Below, piece by piece: positions 23,938 through 32,015 of a DNA stretch of 64,000 bases. The notes under the pieces were generated by a model. The model searched no databases. It was not told where the DNA came from and saw nothing but the letters and a program-made list of their open reading frames with translations. The stretch is from Cupriavidus plantarum. GTDB lineage: Bacteria > Pseudomonadota > Gammaproteobacteria > Burkholderiales > Burkholderiaceae. The DNA lies in assembly GCF_905397285.1 (NCBI RefSeq), contig NZ_CAJPUX010000007.1, forward strand, positions 62,001 to 126,000. The letters are read 5' to 3'. Every line of letters begins with the position of its first letter. Position 1 is the stretch's first letter. The translations under genes and the position numbers were made by a program.

Positions 23938-25257
23938 TTACGCTCCGACGCGCGCGCCCGCCGATGTGGTCGCCTCCGAGGCGAACAATCGTTTCGAGGA
24001 CGCGACGTGGCTCGCCAGCACCGGCCTCAGCACCGTGAAGGCGAGGAAGGCCGCCGTCAGGTCCATCGCCGCGACGGTGTAGAGCACGGTCGACCAGGTG
24101 CCCGTCGCCTCCATCATCAGGTTGCCGATCGGCACGAACAGGGCGCCGATACCCTTGGCGGTGTACAGCACGCCGTAGATCTTGCCGATGTGCTTGGTGC
24201 CGAACGCATCGCCGGCGAGTGCCGAGAACAGCGAATACACCTCGCCCCACGCCAGGAACACGACCCCCGACAGGATCAGGAACGCATACGGGTTGCTACC
24301 CCAGTAGCCAAGCGCGATGATGCCGAACCCTTCGAGCGTGAACGCGATGACCATCGTTTTCTCACGGCCGATGTTGTCCGAGATCCAGCCGAACAGCGGG
24401 CGCGAGATCCCGTTCATGATGCGGTCGAGCATCAGCGCGAGGGGCAGGGCGGCCATCACGAAGAAGTGCAGATCGACCTGGAACTCCTTGACGCCGAGGT
24501 CCTTCGCGATAACGCCGAGCTGCGCCACGGCCATCATGCCGCCGGTCACGACGAGCACGAACATCACGAGCATCAGCCAGAACAACTTCGTGCTCATGGC
24601 CTCCTTGAGCGTGTAGTCGCGCGTGGCCTGCACCAGCTTGCTCGAGGCACGGACTTCGGCGGCCTTCGGCGCGCGGAGGAACCACGCCGCGATGAACGCG
24701 ATGGAGCCTTGCAGCAGACCGAAGAACAGGAAGGTGTCCTGATAGCCGGCGGATTCGATCATCGACGCAATCGGCAGGATGGTCGCCGCGGAACCCGCGC
24801 CATAGCCGCCCGCCGTGAGGCCGACCGCGAGGCCGCGCCGGTCCGGGAACCATTTGAGCGCGTTGTTGATACAGGTGGCATAGATCGAACCGACGCCGAT
24901 ACCGCCCACTGCCGCGCCGATATAGAAGCCCATCAGCGTGGTGGCCTGCGCGTTGATGACCCACGCCGTGCCGATCATGATCGCACCGAAGGCCACCATC
25001 AGCCGCGGCCCGAACTTGTCGATGAAGTAGCCCTCGATCGGGGCCAGCCACGTCTGCACCAGCACGAACAGGGTGAAGGCGACCTGGATCTGCGCGCGCG
25101 GCCACCCGTAGGTTTCCTCGATTTCCGGGACGAACAGCGTCCACGCGTACTGGATGTTGGCCGTGGCCACCATGCAGACCACGCCGGCGATGAGTTGGAG
25201 CCAGCGCCTGTTATCCGCTGGCTGGTTGGGTGAGAGCGTTGCCGATGCGTGATCCAT
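23938..25257 (-). CDS. MFS transporter, oxalate/formate antiporter (OFA) family
   Basis: A 439-residue protein with twelve membrane helices. The N-terminal block NIQYAWTLFVPEIEETYGW and the following VAFTLFVLVQTWLAPIEGYF are typical of OxlT-like OFA proteins, and SIYATCINNALKWFPDRRGL is the MFS loop. The ATG has a strong AAGGAGA. Members exchange oxalate for formate or carry other small carboxylates. No oxalate decarboxylation genes are nearby, so the substrate is open. A perfect inverted repeat lies about 65 bases upstream. Confidence 0.87.
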   Translation of the reverse strand: MDHASATLSPNQPADNRRWLQLIAGVVCMVATANIQYAWTLFVPEIEETYGWPRAQIQVAFTLFVLVQTWLAPIEGYFIDKFGPRLMVAFGAIMIGTAWVINAQATTLMGFYIGAAVGGIGVGSIYATCINNALKWFPDRRGLAVGLTAGGYGAGSAATILPIASMIESAGYQDTFLFFGLLQGSIAFIAAWFLRAPKAAEVRASSKLVQATRDYTLKEAMSTKLFWLMLVMFVLVVTGGMMAVAQLGVIAKDLGVKEFQVDLHFFVMAALPLALMLDRIMNGISRPLFGWISDNIGREKTMVIAFTLEGFGIIALGYWGSNPYAFLILSGVVFLAWGEVYSLFSALAGDAFGTKHIGKIYGVLYTAKGIGALFVPIGNLMMEATGTWSTVLYTVAAMDLTAAFLAFTVLRPVLASHVASSKRLFASEATTSAGARVGA

Positions 25258-25321
25258 TTTGATGTCTCCTTAATATCGATGGCGATATCCGTTGATTAAT
25301 CGGAATCAATCTGGATTCATG

Positions 25322-25338
25322 CGCGAATTAAATTCGCG
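25322..25338. promoter_or_regulatory. perfect inverted repeat upstream of the OFA transporter
   Basis: CGCGAATT-A-AATTCGCG: two 8-bp arms around one base, an operator-like symmetry in the promoter region of the antiporter gene. No regulator gene is adjacent. Confidence 0.4.
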
Positions 25339-25567
25339 ACGTCGCCTTTTATTTGGATGCAGACAAAAGGAGGCTCCGGCCACTCGCATTGGGCGGCTGC
25401 TGCCTTCATACCGGTAATACAAAAGAAAATCCGTGGGGAACGGCTACACAGTATGTGATATACCAGCGAAGAGCAAGATAAAGGCGGGGAGGGTTTTCAC
25501 CGAATGGGAGGAATATTCCGCGCGGAAATGGATATTATCCGTTCAGACGGAACGGTAATAAATTGGC

Positions 25568-25598
25568 AAAAAAAATGCCCGCGGGCCGGCCTGCGGGC
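25568..25598 (-). terminator. minus-strand intrinsic terminator with no gene upstream
   Basis: Read on the minus strand, GCCCGCAGG-CCGG-CCCGCGGGC is followed by an A and then eight T bases. This is a strong terminator, yet no credible minus-strand gene precedes it for over 500 bases. It may end a small RNA starting near 25650-25720. Confidence 0.65.
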
Positions 25599-25719
25599 TG
25601 AGTCGTGCGGTGTGACACCAGTCCACGGCACGTTTGTCCTTTATAAATGAAACGCGTGCGCCTGCGGGAGATTTTTTCATTACATTTTGGCAATGTGCGC
25701 CAGGTGTCTTGGGCGGATT

Positions 25720-25765
25720 AACATTACACGTTTGTCATAATTCAACATTACAGGTTTGTCATAAT
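25720..25765. repeat. 22-bp direct repeat, 24-base period, regulator-box-like
   Basis: AACATTACACGTTTG followed by TCATAAT (25720-25741) recurs at 25744-25765 with one change (C to G). Each unit holds the interrupted palindrome TTACA-N2-TTTGTCATAA, similar in form to boxes for heavy-metal-type response regulators. It sits in an 880-base region (25258-26138) with no other recognisable gene. Confidence 0.6.
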
Positions 25766-25872
25766 CGCGGCGATAATGCGGCGCACAACGCGTTTTGAAA
25801 ACCGACGCGGCGGTAGCAGCGAAGCGGCCTAGCGGCGAGGGGGGCCTGGCGGACGGGACCGAGCGGCGTGGA

Positions 25873-25922
25873 GGGGCTACTGCGGGGGCTGCTGCGGGGG
25901 GCTGCTGCGGGGGGCTGCTGCG
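25873..25922 (+). repeat. GC-rich tandem array (GGCTGCTGCGGGG)
   Basis: About three and a half units of GGGGCTGCTGCGGGG in imperfect tandem. The open frames that cross it are compositional artefacts. Slippage-prone, with possible G-rich structure. Confidence 0.65.
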
Positions 25923-26138
25923 TTTACACAACAGAAGCGCAACAGAGCGCAACCGCCGCGCAACGCATGCGCCACGAGCGCGCTCGAAACCGCACACAAT
26001 GCGTGACGACAACGCAGCAAAGCGCGCGGATTGACGCGAGACTCGAATCCAGGGGCAGCGAACGGATGAGGCTGCATGCTACCCTTCAGCTTTTGCCAAG
26101 AATGCCGTAATTGGACTATCTGGCTTTGGAGAAACGTA

Positions 26139-26510
26139 GTGAGCCTCCTGTCCAACTTTCCTGCCTCCCTCGCGATGGATCATATCGGTGAACGTTTTGC
26201 TGAGGCAGATCTCATCACGATCCGCGAAGAGCGATGGGCCGCCCAGGCGGTCATTGCGCTCGATACCGGGGATCTTCATCTCGTGGGTCTGGTGCTCTTC
26301 AAGGCCATTCAGGAATACGGCCTTTACCAGTTCGCGGAGATGGTCGGCGAGACGCCGATCCGTCTGCAGCGAATCTGGATGCCCGGCGCGCTGACATCGC
26401 TGGAACGCGCGCTGGAGCTGTTCACGGCGCTCGGCGTGACGTTGCCGATCGAGCCCTATCACGCGACGCTGCTCGCGAACTTCTCCGCTTCGGGCGCTTC
26501 CATTCACTAA
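26139..26510 (+). CDS. helix-turn-helix protein resembling solitary antitoxins
   Basis: A 123-residue product. The GTG start is chosen because TTTGGAGA lies 8 bases upstream; the ATG at 26175 has no ribosome-binding site. The part from GDLHLVGLVLFKAIQEYG to LERALELFTALGVTLP follows the spacing of the HTH in probable addiction-module antidote proteins (HigA/TIGR02684-like). No toxin-like gene is adjacent. It could be an orphan regulator. It converges on the FUSC gene with a 20-base gap. Confidence 0.55.
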   Translation: MSLLSNFPASLAMDHIGERFAEADLITIREERWAAQAVIALDTGDLHLVGLVLFKAIQEYGLYQFAEMVGETPIRLQRIWMPGALTSLERALELFTALGVTLPIEPYHATLLANFSASGASIH

Positions 26511-26530
26511 GCTGCGCGCGCCAGTCCGGT

Positions 26531-27607
26531 CTAGTTGCTAGCGTAAGGGAACTCGTACTTCGTGCTCATTTGCGCGAGCACGTCGCGCGTGCGCGAGAGT
26601 TCCGCCTGCAGGCGCCGCGACAGAAACGCGAACGAACCCGTCATCGTTGCCGCCGAGGGCGTTGCGAGCGCCGCGTTCGCCGCGCTGGCAGCGTTCGCAT
26701 CGACACCGCTAGCGGCAGGCGCGGGCGCCATGTCGCTGTCTTCCGGCGCATTGCCACTTTCCAGCGAATCCGCGAGGGCCAGCATCGCGCTGCGAATGCC
26801 GCGATCGTCCTCGCGCGAGTGATCCGCATTCGGTTCGATCGCCGCCATCAATTCCAATGCACTGATGCACACGCGCGCCGCGTGCTGGATTTCCTCGAGC
26901 TGGGCCGTCGGCACATCGGTTTCCTTGGCCACCGACGGAATCAGACTGCGCAGCTGCACGAGCTGCATGCCCAGTTGCATCATGTCCTTCTGCAGTGTGG
27001 CCGGATCGATCTCCCCGCGCTGCACGCGCGCATGGACCGCCGCGCTCGCGCGCAGCAATGCGGCCAGCTTGACGCGCCATGAGTACGAAGCGTACGCGGG
27101 CAACGCGAACGAAAATACCAGCGCGACGGCAGTGCCGATGAGCACGTCGACGGTGCGCCAGAGGGCGTCGAACACGTCCTGGTCGCCATGGCCCGCCGTG
27201 ATGACGACCGTGATGGCCGTCAGCAGCGCGATATACCCGCCCTTGCCGATCGCGTGATACGCGCAGTAGCCGCAGACGAGCGCCATCAGCACGTAGGTGA
27301 GCAGTGGCGAATGGAGGATATAGGTCTGCTGGGCGATGAGCGCGAGGCCGATCACCGCGCCAAGCAGCGTGCCGACGCCGCGCTCGGCGGCGCGCCGGCG
27401 AATATTGCCGTGGTGCTGCAGGCCGCCGATGACGACGAGCACGGTGATGGATGCCCATTCGCCATGGGGGATGCGGATGCCCGTGGTCAGCGCGATGGAA
27501 ACCAGTAGCGCGAGCGCCACGCGGACCGCGTGGAACAGGCGTGCCTGGCTATAGCGCCGATTGGGATCGAGCAGCACGTTGGTGGTCTTGCGGAAGGCGT
27601 CTCGCAT
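26531..27607 (-). CDS. FUSC-family inner-membrane transporter
   Basis: The product is about 358 residues from the ATG at 27607; the frame also offers a Met at 27640. The N-terminal half has six membrane segments with the FUSC pattern (RIPHGEWASITVLVVIGGLQ, GVGTLLGAVIGLALI, TAVALVFSFALPAYASYSWR), followed by a cytoplasmic helical domain. Relatives (YccS, AaeB, fusaric-acid resistance proteins) export aromatic acids. A disordered Ala-rich stretch (about residues 300-340) precedes the last helix. No partner gene is adjacent, so the substrate is unknown. Confidence 0.85.
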   Translation of the reverse strand: MRDAFRKTTNVLLDPNRRYSQARLFHAVRVALALLVSIALTTGIRIPHGEWASITVLVVIGGLQHHGNIRRRAAERGVGTLLGAVIGLALIAQQTYILHSPLLTYVLMALVCGYCAYHAIGKGGYIALLTAITVVITAGHGDQDVFDALWRTVDVLIGTAVALVFSFALPAYASYSWRVKLAALLRASAAVHARVQRGEIDPATLQKDMMQLGMQLVQLRSLIPSVAKETDVPTAQLEEIQHAARVCISALELMAAIEPNADHSREDDRGIRSAMLALADSLESGNAPEDSDMAPAPAASGVDANAASAANAALATPSAATMTGSFAFLSRRLQAELSRTRDVLAQMSTKYEFPYASN

Positions 27608-27809
27608 GGTGGGCGACAGGGCGGAAGAGAATGACAGCACGGTGCTAAGTGGAAATCACAGTGTAGAGCATGGTTCGTGCCAGCGCGGTTTGAATAAATG
27701 CCAAAGGCTTTGGCGGAAGGCACGGTGCGGGGCATCACAGTGAGGCGCGGTGGCTTGTTCGTGTGCGCGCGTGCCACCAGAATGGCTGCTTGTTTTCCCT
27801 TCGTACGCC

Positions 27810-28859
27810 ATGTCCGCCGAACCGATCTCTGCCGTAACGCACTCGCTTACGCAGCCGCCGCAGCCGCCGCAGCCGCCGCAATCCACGCAATCCTCCCACT
27901 CCCCGCATACCGCTATCGCCACGCACGGTGCGCCGGGCGCGCATGTCCGTCAACGTGTCGCCGTGATCGGCGCGGGCGGCGTGGGGTTGTCCGTCGCCGC
28001 CTGCCTCGCTGTGGGAGCGCGCCATGACGTGACGCTGTGCGCGCGCGCGCCGATGGAGGCTATCGGGCTGGAGGCCGCGGAAGGGATGCGCCGCGTGACC
28101 GTGCGGACGCTCACCGATCCCGCGCAGGCCACACCCGTGGACTGGATCCTGTTGTGCACGAAGGCGCAGGACACCGCGTCCGTCGCGCCGTGGCTTGCGC
28201 GGCTTTGCGATGCGGGCACGCGTGTGGCCGCGCTGCAGAATGGCATCGGGCACGTGCGGCGCGTGGCGCCGTGGCTGCCGATCGCGCGCGCGGAGGCGGA
28301 GGCCGCCGTGGTGCCCGCGGTCGTCTACTTCAATGCGGAGCGTCTCGCGCACGATCGCGTGCGTTTCGGGGAGGCCGGCGACCGCCATCTGTCGGTGCCT
28401 GACGACGAGGGCGGGCGCGCGCTGTCGCGGTTGTTCGAAGGCTCGCGCATGAACGCGCATCCGAACGCGGATTTCGTCACGCTGCAATGGCGCAAGCTGC
28501 TGCTCAACGCGGTAGCGAATCCGATCACCGCGCTGACGCGGCAGCGCATGGCCGTGCTGCATCACGCCGACGTGCGCGCATTGTGCATGGACGTTCTGAA
28601 CGAAGCCGTGGCCGTGGGCCGTGCGAGCGGCGCCCGCTTTGCGGACGATGAAGCGGAGGCGATGCTGGCGACGGTGCTGGCGCTGTCGCCGTCCTTCGGT
28701 ACGTCGATGTATGCGGACTGCATGCGCGATCGGCCGCTCGAGGTCGACGCGCTCACCGGTGCGATCGTGGCGGCGGGGGATGCCCTCGGCGTGCCGACGC
28801 CCGTCAATCGCACGATGCTCGCGTTGTTGCGCGCGATCAGCGACGCGCGGACAGCTTAA
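27810..28859 (+). CDS. ApbA/PanE-type ketopantoate reductase family protein
   Basis: A 349-residue product from the ATG at 27810. The Rossmann motif VAVIGAGGVGLSVAA starts near residue 50, later than usual because of a Pro/Gln-rich leader containing QPPQPPQPPQ from CCGCAG repeats. The family blocks LLCTKAQDTASV, ALQNGIG, WRKLLLNAVANPITAL (catalytic Lys and Asn) and the C-terminal LEVDALTGAIV are present. It would reduce 2-dehydropantoate with NADPH, or a related 2-oxoacid. Its 3' end overlaps convergent siaD by 4 bases. Confidence 0.87.
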   Translation: MSAEPISAVTHSLTQPPQPPQPPQSTQSSHSPHTAIATHGAPGAHVRQRVAVIGAGGVGLSVAACLAVGARHDVTLCARAPMEAIGLEAAEGMRRVTVRTLTDPAQATPVDWILLCTKAQDTASVAPWLARLCDAGTRVAALQNGIGHVRRVAPWLPIARAEAEAAVVPAVVYFNAERLAHDRVRFGEAGDRHLSVPDDEGGRALSRLFEGSRMNAHPNADFVTLQWRKLLLNAVANPITALTRQRMAVLHHADVRALCMDVLNEAVAVGRASGARFADDEAEAMLATVLALSPSFGTSMYADCMRDRPLEVDALTGAIVAAGDALGVPTPVNRTMLALLRAISDARTA

Positions 28860-29593
28860 TTTCCGTTCGAGCCGGAGGTCCGGCCATCCGCGCAGACGAC
28901 GCGATTGCGTCCCGCGCGCTTGGCATCGTAGAGCGCCTCGTCCGCGCGCGCGTATGCATTCACGAAGCTCGTACCCCGCGCGTTGCAGCTGATGCCGAAG
29001 CTCGCCGTCACCGGACCCGACAGCGGAGGAGGGAAGTGGTGCTCGGCGATGCGGATGCGCATGCGCTCCGCCATTGCGATCGCGATATCGCAATCGGTGT
29101 CGGGCAGCAGTGCCGCGAACTCCTCGCCGCCCACGCGGCCGAGCAGTCCGCCCGGGGGCATCTCGTGGTGCAGGCAGGCCGTGACCTCACAGATCACGAC
29201 GTCGCCCACGGGATGTCCAAACGTATCGTTGAGCCGCTTGAAGTGGTCGATGTCGAGCACGATCAACGCCACGGGGCCGTTGTCCAGCGCCGCGGTGGCG
29301 CGTTCGATCACGGCGCCGCGGTTGAGCGCGCCGGTCAGCTGGTCGTGCGTCGCGCGATATTCGAGTTCCTGCGCGAGTTCCTGCAGCCGCTGATTGAGCC
29401 GGTTCATTTCCAGCTCCTCGCGGTCGCTGCGCCGGATGAGGCGGCGCGTCTCGCGCATCAGGCGTTCGTAATGGCCGATGAGTTCGCCGAGCGTCGCGCG
29501 GTACGTCGCCGCGCTCGCGCCGGCATCGAGGTAGATGCCGCGCGCGTGCGCGAGCGCACTGTTTTCCGTGTCGAACAGGTCGGGTTCTGCCAT
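28856..29593 (-). CDS. siaD: diguanylate cyclase SiaD
   Basis: It makes c-di-GMP from two GTP. The 245-residue product has a helical N-terminal region with a long stalk (about residues 45-100, ELEMNRLNQRLQELAQELEY) and a GGDEF domain with active-site GGEEF in GRVGGEEFAALLP. No RxxD inhibitory site stands five residues before it, so feedback inhibition is unlikely. Position as fourth gene after siaA, siaB and siaC (20-base gap) identifies it; in Pseudomonas SiaD needs SiaC for activity. There is no sensor domain, consistent with control by SiaC. Confidence 0.9.
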   Translation of the reverse strand: MAEPDLFDTENSALAHARGIYLDAGASAATYRATLGELIGHYERLMRETRRLIRRSDREELEMNRLNQRLQELAQELEYRATHDQLTGALNRGAVIERATAALDNGPVALIVLDIDHFKRLNDTFGHPVGDVVICEVTACLHHEMPPGGLLGRVGGEEFAALLPDTDCDIAIAMAERMRIRIAEHHFPPPLSGPVTASFGISCNARGTSFVNAYARADEALYDAKRAGRNRVVCADGRTSGSNGN

Positions 29594-29613
29594 GGAGGCG
29601 TGCGGGAGCGCGT

Positions 29614-30003
29614 TCAACCGTTCGTCGTGACGTGATCGGTGAACTCGATCGCCGGGAAGTCCGCGTGGAGTTCCTGGCCGAACTCGAGGATCGTGTCGTC
29701 GTCCTCGTCGTGGTACCAGTTGACGGCCACGTGGTTGCCGCGCTGGGCGGCTTCGTCCAGCGCGTCGAAGATGCTGAACAGGATCTTCGTGCTCGAGCTG
29801 TTGAAATAGGTGAGCGCGACGTTGACTGTGATGTCGGTGTCCTCGCACAGGCTCAGGTACTTGCGCAGGCGCGTGAGCGCCTCGCCGTAGAACACCGCGG
29901 CGTTCTCGGGGTACGACTCGCCCTTGAGCGACAGCGTGTGCTTCTGGAAGTCGAAATTGACTTCCGGTGAGGCTTGCGTGGCGGCAATGAACAGGTTTTC
30001 CAT
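29614..30003 (-). CDS. siaC: SiaC-family regulatory protein (DUF1987)
   Basis: A 129-residue product covering the DUF1987 domain. In Pseudomonas aeruginosa, SiaC binds and activates SiaD when unphosphorylated, is phosphorylated by SiaB and dephosphorylated by SiaA. The segment TYFNSSSTKILFSIFDAL contains the residues corresponding to the reported phosphosite region (Ser69-Ser71 and Thr72 here; Thr68 in Pseudomonas), so the phospho-acceptor may be Ser rather than Thr. It lies between siaB (21-base gap) and siaD (20-base gap). Confidence 0.9.
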   Translation of the reverse strand: MENLFIAATQASPEVNFDFQKHTLSLKGESYPENAAVFYGEALTRLRKYLSLCEDTDITVNVALTYFNSSSTKILFSIFDALDEAAQRGNHVAVNWYHDEDDDTILEFGQELHADFPAIEFTDHVTTNG

Positions 30004-30024
30004 GGCAGATGCTTCCCGATGGCG

Positions 30025-30600
30025 TCAGATCGTGGCGACGAGCTGGAACATCGTCGAGACCGGGTCCGCGTCGATCGGCTGAAAGTTGTATTCGAGCGGG
30101 GCGCTGGCGTCGCGCGCCATCGTCAGGAAGCCGAGACCGGCGCCCTTGCTGCCCTCTGGGGCTTCCGCGCGCAGCGTCTCGCGATAGGCGGCCTTGATCT
30201 CGTCGAGCGTCATCGTGCGCAAAGGCTCCAGTGTCGCACGCAACTGTTCCACCCGCGCGGTGGCGACGGGGTTGGAGCAGATCAGGCGGTACCGGTCGTC
30301 CACGCGGCTGATGCACACCGAACCGTGGCGCAGCTGGCCGTCGTCCTGCGTGGACGGCGTGAGCGCATCGGACGAATAGTGGACGATGTTCTGGGCCATT
30401 TCGACGAAGGACGAGAACAGCTTGCGGCGCGTGCCGCCGTCGACGCCGCTGACCGCCAGTTGCAGGCGCACCGCGTCCGACATGGCGGCGATGATGTTCT
30501 GCGAAAAATATCCGACGTAGTAGAAGATCACGTTGCGTTCCCGGGCCACGGCGAAGAATGCCCCATATTCGTTGTCTATCGAGGTGGAGGTGGTTGACAT
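30025..30600 (-). CDS. siaB: SiaB-family protein kinase (DUF6272)
   Basis: A 191-residue GHKL-type kinase that would phosphorylate SiaC. The N-box is in SSFVEMAQNIVHYSSD and the glycine-rich ATP lid in GSKGAGLGFLTMARD, as in SiaB and anti-sigma-factor kinases. There is no membrane segment. It starts 6 bases after the siaA stop codon, implying translational coupling, and is followed by siaC. Confidence 0.9.
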   Translation of the reverse strand: MSTTSTSIDNEYGAFFAVARERNVIFYYVGYFSQNIIAAMSDAVRLQLAVSGVDGGTRRKLFSSFVEMAQNIVHYSSDALTPSTQDDGQLRHGSVCISRVDDRYRLICSNPVATARVEQLRATLEPLRTMTLDEIKAAYRETLRAEAPEGSKGAGLGFLTMARDASAPLEYNFQPIDADPVSTMFQLVATI

Positions 30601-30606
30601 GGCTGG

Positions 30607-31845
30607 CTAGCGGACGCGAAAGCAGAAATAGGTGAGGTCGTCGCGGCGGCGGTTGTCGCCTTGCCACGCGAGGTGGGCGTCGAGCACGGCCTGGCTCAGG
30701 GCCGGCGTGGGCAGATCGCGGGCCGCGCGCAGGGCCTCGCGCACGCGCCGTTTGCCGAATGCGATTTCCTTCGGGCCGCCGATCTGGTCGATCAGGCCGT
30801 CGGTGGTCACGAAGACCACGGTACCGGTCTGCATGTCGACGTGGCGGTTGGGCCAGGCATAGTCGATGGCGGTGTCGATGTAGCCGACGCCCTTGCGCTC
30901 GCCATCGATGACGTGGTCGTCGGCTTCGCCCGGATGCATCACGAACAGCGCGCAACGGGCGCCCGCGAAGGTCAGGCGGCGCGTGGCGTTGTCGAACCAG
31001 AAGAACGCGGCGTCCATGCCGTCGTTCGACTCGGCGGTCATGGCGTCGGTGCCGTCGGCCTGGCCGAGCATCTGCTTGATGCCGCGATGGACGGCGGCGA
31101 GCAGGGCGCCGGGGTCGCGCGGACCTTGTTGTTCGATGGCCTGTGTGAGCAGCGACGAGGCGATAAGCGTCATGAATGCGCCAGGGACGCCGTGGCCGGT
31201 GCAGTCGGCGAGCGCCGCGAACCAGCCATCTTCGAACGCCACGAAGTGGTAGAAGTCGCCGCCGACGACGTCGCGGGGTTCCCAGACCAGGGACGCGTCG
31301 GGCAGCGTGTGGGCGAGGGCGTCGCGGGACGCGCGGAGCATGGCGCGCTGGATGATGCTGGCGTAGTCGATGCTGTGCATGATCTGGCGGTTGCGCTCCG
31401 CCTGGATGTCCGCGACCACGCGCATCAGTTGCAGGCCGTGGCCTACGCCGAGGAACCGGCCTTCGCTTGCGATGATGAAGCCGTCGGTGAGGGCTTTTTC
31501 GCCGTACTCGACCGTGCGGAACGTGAGGGCCTCGATGCTCATCGCGGCATCAACGATCAGCGGCTCCTTGTCCATGAACGCGATGCAGCTCTTGCGGTTG
31601 TACAGCTCGCGGTGGTACGGCTTGCTCATCTGCGAGAGAAAGATCGACCGGTTGATGAGGCCGATGGGGCGGTCGTTCTCGGTCACCGGGAGCGTGGCGA
31701 GCTCACGATGCTCGGTGAAGACTTCGAGCACGTCCTGGTTGGTGTGGTCGGTGGTGACGAACGGAGTCGCCACGCAGAGATCCTCCGCGCAGGGCTGCCG
31801 GAACCGTGGACGGGCAGCGGAGGATGCGGGTGAGACGCTGGACAT
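30607..31845 (-). CDS. siaA: SiaA-like PP2C/SpoIIE phosphatase with CBS-like N-terminal input
   Basis: A 412-residue product from the ATG at 31845. The C-terminal PP2C domain has metal-binding VVGGDFYHF, ADCTGHGVPGAFMTL and DGLIDQIGG, and would dephosphorylate SiaC. Pseudomonas SiaA has membrane helices and HAMP; this protein has none. Residues about 15-150 instead resemble a CBS pair (TPFVTTDHTNQDVLEVF, TLPVTENDRPIGLINRSIFL, FIIASEGRFLGVGHGLQLM), which typically binds adenine nucleotides. It lies 170 bases after bcsC on the same strand. Confidence 0.85.
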   Translation of the reverse strand: MSSVSPASSAARPRFRQPCAEDLCVATPFVTTDHTNQDVLEVFTEHRELATLPVTENDRPIGLINRSIFLSQMSKPYHRELYNRKSCIAFMDKEPLIVDAAMSIEALTFRTVEYGEKALTDGFIIASEGRFLGVGHGLQLMRVVADIQAERNRQIMHSIDYASIIQRAMLRASRDALAHTLPDASLVWEPRDVVGGDFYHFVAFEDGWFAALADCTGHGVPGAFMTLIASSLLTQAIEQQGPRDPGALLAAVHRGIKQMLGQADGTDAMTAESNDGMDAAFFWFDNATRRLTFAGARCALFVMHPGEADDHVIDGERKGVGYIDTAIDYAWPNRHVDMQTGTVVFVTTDGLIDQIGGPKEIAFGKRRVREALRAARDLPTPALSQAVLDAHLAWQGDNRRRDDLTYFCFRVR

Positions 31846-31972
31846 GCCGAGCCAAATGGAGCGATGGGAACGGCAGCCATTGTAGGGATGCACGATGTCG
31901 GAACCATGACGTGATCGGCGGGGATTTGCGGATTTACGCCCTACTGTGGCGGGGTTGTGGGCGGAAGGGTTG

Positions 31973-31995
31973 CCCTCTCCCCAACGGGGAGAGGG
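31973..31995. repeat. CCCTCTCCCC/GGGGAGAGGG hairpin between bcsC and siaA
   Basis: A perfect 10-bp stem around AAC, without a U run. The same core occurs at 10637 and, imperfectly, at 16251. Here it could mark the boundary between bcs and sia messages or act as a stability element. Confidence 0.7.
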
Positions 31996-32015
31996 AAAGT
32001 AAAACCGACGGTCGG

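Noticed and set aside
25680..26034. Frames on both strands in the 880-base gap
   Set aside because: Low-complexity products from the CTGCTG-type array; no ribosome-binding site or known domain.
29594..30955. Upstream extension of the siaD frame (total 699 codons)
   Set aside because: Arg/Pro-rich shadow of siaC, siaB and the end of siaA. The cyclase starts at the Met at 29593 with the right spacing to siaC.
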